This document shows, one piece after another, positions 51,701 through 60,700 of a stretch of 64,000 bases of DNA (the first letter of the stretch is position 1; every line of letters begins with the position of its first letter). The position numbers and the translations under genes were made by a program. The notes beneath the pieces are model-generated. The model ran no database searches, had not been told where the DNA came from, and saw only the letters and a list, made by a program, of their open reading frames with translations. This DNA comes from Liolophura sinensis. Taxonomy: Eukaryota; Mollusca; Polyplacophora; Chitonida; Chitonidae. The stretch covers positions 80,382,028 to 80,446,027 of the forward strand of contig NC_088295.1 in NCBI RefSeq assembly GCF_032854445.1. Direction: 5' to 3'.

Positions 51701-54700
51701 CCATACCAGGAAAAGGGCAAATATTAAGTAAGAGAGAAACAAGAGACAAGAAAAAAAAATGTTTTTCCACGTGATTTATATGCACATGTGCAACCAACCT
51801 TTATAAAAAAAACCTATATCTAGATGTCGGTCAACTTTTGGAACCATAACTCAGATGGATGCATGGATGATGATTATACTATTGTATCACTGACTACATG
51901 AACCCGAATTATGTATGTAAATTCACATGACTGATCTTGTAGCCAATTAGGGACCCATGTTACCTAAAGCAGACATGTCTGGAACACCTTCTGTGACAGA
52001 GGTAGTCTAACCAAGACCACACACGTCCTTTGTCACTCTCCTCAGCCGTAAGGAAGACTTCAGCAAATCAACTTTGATTAGTTTACCACATGTGCTCAGC
52101 ACTTAAATTCAATAACCCTCGCTGCTGCAACACATTTAGATCTATTTACTCCACAGGAAAATAAAAAAAAAATACCGGAAAGAGAAAACCAAAAACTTTA
52201 ACACTGTTCTATAACCTGTCTTGATTTCAGTCAACCAAAAGTTTTTTCATACAAATCATGGTTTTAAAAATAATTTATAACTTATACATATATAAGTATT
52301 CTTTTCATCCTGTCATACATTTATGGATAACGCATAAAATTCAAAATATTGAAATCTGCCTGAACACCTAGGAATAATTCGTCTTCTATCCATTTTTAAT
52401 GCATAACCGTATACATGCACTGGTCAAAAAGTCTTCCCAAGAATGTCACTTGTATTCCCTTAAATGTTTTACGAGCCATGTGTATAGTTCACTCCTGAAA
52501 GCTGAATGTGACAATTACAGTGGCAGATGTGTGACAGGTTTTTCCCACCTATGTGTATGTGCCATTCACACCAAACCGTGATGCCCCACTGGAAAACCTG
52601 TACTTCTGTCCCACCCTCAAGGGGGTTAGGTAGAAGATACGATAACCATTGTCAATTTGCTGGGGGAGAGAAGTACCTCTGAAATCTCATTAAAAGCTCA
52701 CAGCTCCTCTGGAGGTCAGGTCTGTATAAGCAAGCCTTTGTTCTTGTTATCAGCACGTTCTTCTCCCTTGTCTCAACTCTCTCCGACTTTCCTTAATTTC
52801 CTTCTTACCATCAAATCAATTACAGTCAGGATCCAATGGAACCGAGGTCAATATTAATTTCACTGTCACAATTCTTGGATTGTACGACTCCGCATGCACA
52901 TCCCTTCACCGTGCTAACCAAACAGTTCCAGGCACACGTGAAAACACAAACAGCAGAGATAGCGCTTGCCCAGTCCAAACACCAACCTAAATTACCTGCC
53001 ATTCTCCGTGTGTTTGAGTAACGCCGTGTAATCATATGGCCTTTATTCACTCCTCAACTGTATCACTTTTTTCCTTCCTCCCCAAGGGCTGTGTCCATGT
53101 CATGATCTGTCTTCCGCCAGAAGACAAGAGTTGTGACATTTGCCCGTTTTAGGGCACCTAGCATGGCCCTCTACCTGAGCCCAGCATACAAGTCTTCATC
53201 CCATCACAATTGTCCCTTAATCCTGGTCTTATAAAACACTGCTAAAACACACTGACTTCTTCTAAATCAAGCAATGACTACAACTGTAACAATGTTTGTA
53301 CACAGTAACTTGAGCAAACAGAGAAGCCCCCTGGTCTGGTTCAGCACCCCACACCACACACACAAGACACATATTAACCCCCTCATTAACACTGACCTTA
53401 ACGGCCTTTACAGGGCCTTTGTCTAAGGTATAGTAAACAAGTACAAATACTGACAATACTCCTCCACCACTGTTACAAACTTTTTATTCACATGTAAAAG
53501 CCACTTTTATTTTTTTCTTGATTATACTCTTGCACCACTGTTACAAAATTTTTTCTTCACATGTAAAGGCCCCTTTTATTTTTTTTCTCTTTCAAATAAT
53601 TGTTTTACATGAAATTCATGCCACTTTGAAAATGAAATCAGCAGCAGGTCACAGCTAAACTATATATAGGTACTTCAGAGATGAAACAGACATTTTGCCA
53701 CAGGCCAAAACGAGGAAAACTACCTATGACTTTGTCATTTTTAGCCCTTCTAAATTAATCCAAAACATTTTTCTATGTAAGTCTTTTCATAACAAAAAGG
53801 TATGTAACTAAAAAACAGGAAAAATCCCACTTCATAGATATTCATATACATTCACAGACTGATATTTTTAATTTCATGATATTGTTATTGTTTAAATGCT
53901 AACCTTTGTCCCAACATCCTGTGGCCACATGGGCAGCACGTGAGCTACCCACTTCACAGAATGATGTAATCATGAATAGTCATAAATGGGAAAGGATTAG
54001 TAAATAACCCTTCTCCTAGCACACAAGAGGCACTGTATTAATTAGCCTTTGCTGGCACAGGAAAGAAGTACTAGATTTTTATCCGGGACTTCCTTCCTAT
54101 CTCTTGGCCAGTCAAGCAGAGTAAATCAGGGGTCCTGAGAAGAGGACCACCGCCCCAACACCTTGTGGTTTTGACAAATGATGCACCATACTACAATGTA
54201 ACACAGGGTACATGTACATATCAAGAAATATTACATACATGCAGTGACAGCTGCGCGGGTGTCAACGTGTACGTGCAACACTGCTATGGCAATCTTACCT
54301 ATATGTATTTATTTGCCTATCACAATCTGCCCTGTGTCTGAGGAATATACACGCAAAGTAAATTAATTCATGTATTTTCTATAACAAAAAAAGAATCTGA
54401 ATCTGTTCCATTGCAGGTGATAACTTCGGTACCGAAGTACTAAAGTATCATAATGTTTTTAATTTATGGATACTGTGTTTTTCAAAGCTACATAAATGAC
54501 TGAAAGGCTTAATTTGTACAGTAATTTGTTCACTTGTAAGAGCAATACTAAATGTTATTATTGAAGAAACTTTCAGTTTGTTTAGATACAAAATCAAAAT
54601 GATACAACTGGACAAGCATGTAACAGATTTCCTAAAGCTGTACAAAATTACAATCTCACCTTCAACCCCAGCAGCAATCAGAGTAAAGCTGTGAGAGGTA

Positions 54701-57700
54701 TGTCTAACACCACAATGATAAGAATCTGATAAAGATTCATGCCTATGGGAAAACCACATGTGGAGAAGTGAACAATGTATAACTGGTTCTGAAATATCAG
54801 CAAAATCTGATATTGTGTCCATATTGGAGACAATGTGGAATGGGGTTCAGATTTAAGCTGGAGCCACAGTATCTCTTTCTACAGCTTGACCTATATGGCC
54901 TGATCTTATCTCAGAAATGTAATACCTTTCTCGCCAAAACTTTGTGCCTTTTTGTCTCAGCAGGAATGAAGTCTCAGGAAACTGTAGAGAGTTTTGGCAA
55001 GAATGTCAGGGAGACAAACAAAGGCAAGATTAATAGAGGGGGCACCTGTCATCCATTTGTCACTCACAGAGAACTGGAACTACACCAGGCTTTGGAGAGA
55101 GGAGAGACAGCCTTACCTACACCAGGCTGGGCCATGGGACTGGCTCACCCAGGAAGCACTGGTCTCTCACTTCATTTATTTCTCCTAACAACAATAAACA
55201 CCACTGATACATGTGTTTTACAGTACATATGCTTGTATTCAAGCAGAGAATCTAAACTTTGCTTATCTGTGAATAAAATATTATCATAGTCCCACACACA
55301 TAGCCTTGTAATGAACACATGCATGACTGTGTAGCATAAAAAAAAATCCATAGGTTAAAAACAAGTACATGTGTAATACAAATGCAAAGTCACTTAATTC
55401 TCTAAACATAAAAGGAGCATAGAAATATGTGTAACATGTATCTTACCCATGTTGGATGATGATGATGTCTGGGTTGTGGGGTGTAGATAAGAAGGGTGTG
55501 CATACACTTCACACCTTCAGATCAAAAACGAAAGTGTCTGATCTAGGTGACAAGAGCTTTATATACATACTGTCACTTCATCCATATACTGCTGACAGGG
55601 GAGAAATCTTTCTCTTTTAGCAAAGGCAGGGAGTTTATTTATTCACTGCATGGTTTAAGAGATAACTGTCACTGGCTCTCTAAGGACCACACTAATGTTG
55701 TACAAGTGTCACAGCATCTAATGGCTGAAGCACAGTGACTGTAATCCTTGGATGCTCAGGTAGTTTTGGGCTAGTGTAATCCCTGCTTAACCCTCTATAA
55801 TACCTGTCACCTACCTGAGACCCTCCAGATTAGACACACAGATCATTCACACCTTTAGTGAGCCTATGTTATACCTTTTCCACTAATCTGATCAGGTCAC
55901 ATCTAAACACTCCACCCACCCTGCCTCAGGCTGGCGCCCTGGGTCTTCACCTGCTGAGCCTGGTACAACATACCTATCAGTCATTGGGTTGTCTCACCTG
56001 AACTCATACAGGTCGTGTGCCATACCTGTGTATAGTTGTCAACAGAAGGTGTAAAATCAGTGATCCAGCACAAAGCCCATCATCTCACGGCTGAGTAAGC
56101 ATGTAACTATCAGTCAATGGCCCTCAGCAATCTATATGCTCTTTTGTGCACAAATAGGCTCTATTATCGACTTACCTGTGGCTCAACCTAATTTAATTAT
56201 TTACAGCTGTACGTGCACAGAGCAGTGATTTTCTCTTTAATAGCCCATCATAGCCACATACAGCTCCACCTCAATACATCAACACGGAAGATAATAATCA
56301 TGACCCCTGTTAACCTAATAATTTTCTCTCACACTCATGTACATATATACATGTACATCGTTTATTTTGCCAGTAGAACACCTGGCTTGTCCTTTCCTTG
56401 GCAAATCTTCAAAATGAAGTTTTTTAATGAAAGTACATATATTCTTTTAAACTGCACCCAAGCAAATTAACTTGTCTGGAACAACTACAAACACAAATTC
56501 AGAAATTTAAAAAAAAAAAATGTCCTAACAATAAAATTTTCAGAATTTGAAACTGTTCACAGCGGTTGGCCAGTGGTTTATCAACGCAAACTTAATTCTT
56601 CCTTGTCTGCATTTAGATTTGCTGACCTGTATGCTCTGGGCCTGAGCTGATAAGCCTCTATTACACTGACCTCTGACCCTGCCTGTACTATACAAAAATC
56701 TGACAATAGATCTCCCATAATGACGGCCTTTCACCTAGCCTGTTACACCTGGACACTTTCAGACACAATTCGGCGGGCACACTTTGATCTTTTAGCATCA
56801 CTCCAAATCTGTTCACCTTTGTCACCACCCTTCACAGGTATATTTATAGCAAGCTGCATTAGGGATGCTGGACAGAGCCAGGTCTAGGCTAAAGTAGCAT
56901 ATGTGTGAACACTACACACAGGAATCAAGTCCACCATATTTAGGTATACAGGAAAATTTGATTTACATGAAGTAATGAAACTTTAATCATTGCATAACTG
57001 CAGAAAATTATCATAAAACAAGAACATTCCTTGAGGCTTGATTTTTGATGTTCTATTTTACCTTACAAATTTCCTCTAATTATTTTATGCCGGGTCCATG
57101 CTAAAATGTGTGGAATGCTCACAGGCAACACTAATGTATCACATTTGGCTCCATGGTTAGATAAATAGAATTTTGTATAGTAACCACCCTTTGAGAATTC
57201 AAACATGTCTAAAATGAAACAAAGCTTGGTGACATGTTAATTGTTGATAAGGCATCAAATTGCTGGCCACATGTAGAATGGATTGCTGTTTTTCTAGAGC
57301 ATGAATAGTAACTAGCTCTACTTAGTATGCTGACAAAACTGTGCTGTACCTTCTACATGTATATGTTCTTGGACAAGAGTCCAAGTAAAATAATTCTGGT
57401 ATTTGGATCAGTTTTACACAAACACTGTTCATATGTCAGATAACACACAAAATTAAAATGAAATTAAAAGGTTGTGATTTTTAGCATTTATATTGATAAA
57501 GAAAATCTTGATTAAATGTGAAACCTTAAAGAACAGCCATTACATTTTGAAAAAAAACATGTCGCTACAAAATGTTGATTATGGAAGTCTTGACACTTTC
57601 AGCAATTATTAAACATATACATAAATTATATTCAGACTGTGAAATCACAATCTGTAAGTCTAGAAACATTATAGTTTTGCTATATTTTAGACATTTTTGT

Positions 57701-60700
57701 TCAGATTCAATTTTACATTTGACACGAGACAGGAATGATCATACTGAAGAGGTTGTTTTTTCAGGTAAGTTTATTTGAAATTGTACCTGAAGGTTCAGGC
57801 ACAGTTTGTCATCAGAGAACACCTTTGCCCTAAGCAGGCCTTCTGTTCATTCAGGCATTGACTGTGTGTCATTATTTCCTGCGCCCGTGGCCCACGCGCC
57901 CACTCTTTGTCCAATGTCACTCACCTGTGGGCAGACTATTGCCCTGTCCTTTCAACAACTCTCTAACTGTTTGTTTAGAATTTAGGGACACGGAAAAAGG
58001 GGCAGCCTCCCAGAACTCTATCTTTCCTCAATTTGAATGAGGTGGGCACGTGTCAATATGCAAACACTTAAACTTGGTTGATGAGGGATATTATTACCTG
58101 GCCATCTTAACAGAGAGGGCACACAGGTATGGCCTCTGAGGACTTTCAAGCCTCAGGCACAGACCAGTTTGACTTTTCACAAGGCTGCCTTCAAAGCTTA
58201 AAGTTAAAATAAAGGCACACATGTTTTCAGCCATTGTTAGACTCAACCGAAAATTTCACTGGAGTGAAAACTGATTTGGTTCATCGGATATGAGAACAGT
58301 TTGGCCGTGAACCATTCATATGACAAGCACTGGAGTGAATGCACCCATACAGCCATATAAAGACTTGACTCTCCAGACGATCGGCTTTGTGTCCTGAAGA
58401 TCCATTTCTAGTGAAAATTAACTTTCCTTATTCTATAGTGTCGATGTGCTCTAAACAATTTGCATGTGAAGTAATCACGTGTGATGAAGAGCACAAGACT
58501 AAGGCTAGGAGAAGAAGTGGCTGTGTATAGGGGGCTAAGGCTGGGGTATCCCTGCCCTGCTATTGTCTACCTCCTTCCACCTCACACCCTCTCACGTATC
58601 AGCAGCACGCTAAACTGACTACCTATTGTTTCTCAAGATCACAATAAAATAAACGGAGGTATGCTGAAGAGAGAAAACTCGCCTTATCAAGTTCACGGTT
58701 TTTAATTATGCTGCACAGTCCCTGAACATTGAATACATGTCATAGGCACAAAGGATAAACAAAAGTGGCACATATGCCACAAAGACCATGGATAACATTT
58801 AACTTTGGTAATTAAGACTATTAGAAAATGCATGACTCAGGTTGAAGGCAGTCAGTGAGACAAGGTTTCACACTCAAAGTGTCCATTAAGAATGATCAGA
58901 TTTCTTGCAATATCCAAATTAAATTTTGCTTAATCTTTGAAAAAAAATACAAAAACCCTGTTCAAAATGATATTTCATACCTCTGAAATCAACTGCACAT
59001 CTGACAATGCAGGTTTCTGTCAGACACGTCTTTATTCAGCGAGTTTGGGAGATGTCACACATTATCTCTCTAGCTTTACCTGTGACATGAAATATTCATT
59101 GAGCGCTCGAGAGATGAGCTGTCGCCTTCTTTTGTTCCGCAGATATTATAAGACGATGCATGGACAGCCCAGGACCAGAGGTGAGCACTAATCAAATAAG
59201 AGGACAAACTCAAGGTAGCGGCTAGCAAATCAAGTTATGAAGATGAGGCGGTTGACGGCAGGTGTGCTGGAAGTGAACGTGGTATTGTACTTGTAATTAT
59301 CACAAATTTCCATTTGTCCTGGATCTCAATTTCCTCGGTGTTGCTTACTTTGGCCTCCTCTAGCAGGCTGTCCACAGTTCCCTCAGTTAATGGTTGTCCA
59401 GAATGAACAAACAGAAACTGTAGTAAAGGTGCTCCAGCAGCAGTAGAGATGCTTCTGTCAACCAGCCACACCAGCAAACAAAAATGTCTCATCTTAATTG
59501 TAATTATCAACTAAATGAAGTTTCTATGTAGTTCCTCTCAGGTGAAAACATTTTAACTGGACTGCGCTCACATACAATTATTTGTACATACATGGTACTA
59601 AAGAGTCCTGGCATCAGAGTTTTGATCTGGGTTTGTTCAATTTTGAAACAAAATATCTATAACTGGTTTTACCCAATATTGCTTTTACCCGTTTCAACCC
59701 AACATCACAATATATATACAAACCAAACATGGTCACATACATAAATCATAACAATGGCAACAAAACCTTAGAGGACATGATGAAAGGGATGATCAGGTAA
59801 CCAATGAATTTTTAACTTTGAAATAAATGTACATTTCATACGTTCATATTTCATAGCAGAATGAATAAATATATACATTTTAATTCATTTGTTTTTTTCA
59901 ATATTCATTTCCTTATTTAATATTTAGTTATTGTTAGATTCACATATATTTATTTTTCTATCCCACAGTTAATGTCTGTAAGCTCTGAATCTGAGTACTC
60001 CATCCTTTGATTCAAGAGGTGCAGTCTAATTACAATGGTCTCTGCCTTGCATAGGGGTGAGTTGTATTTCTGCCCCTATGAATGACACTCCAAAGCTGCA
60101 TATCAAAGAAAGCTCATTTTAATCAATGAGTCACATTTTCTTGTCACCTTTCTTGGGCACACATCAACCAAACTTAAGGACAAGGAAGGCAAATATCTGG
60201 CAAGAAGAAATCTAATAAAACTAAAAGGTGTTTAACATAGGCCTAAACAGATGAATATCGTTTTCCAGCTTTCTTTCTTTGGTTTAATCGCTTCAGGAGA
60301 ACTGAGGATGTGGTATTCACACACACAGCACAGCAGATTCAGCTGAGACATCACAGGAGACTAGGATCTGCCATTTCTGACCAGCTTCACCTTTTGACCT
60401 ACAATCAGCCCACAACTGACAAAACAATATCACATTTTTAAATATATATTTCTAATGTCTGCATGTTAAAAACTGTTTCATTTATCAAAATAAAAACTAG
60501 TAATTTATTTTACTGATACAAATAAAACCATAAATTTCATTATTCATCAATGCTGTTTACATTTTTTTTCTCAATATAATAAAATGAGAGAATTAGAATA
60601 ATAAAAAATGAAGACAAAAAAAGTAATTTTTACGCAGAATACAATGTAATATATTCTCAAATTTCTTAGATGCGCATTATTTAGAACCTCGGTGTTTATA

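Noticed and set aside
54813-55289. 158-codon plus-strand open frame in intron 1
   Set aside because: No recognisable domain, no splice or start context that stands out, and composition like the surrounding noncoding DNA.
59235-59510. 91-codon minus-strand open frame in intron 1
   Set aside because: It contains a plausible-looking stretch ([20 protein letters not shown]) but there is no domain that I recognise and no flanking exon; left as noncoding.
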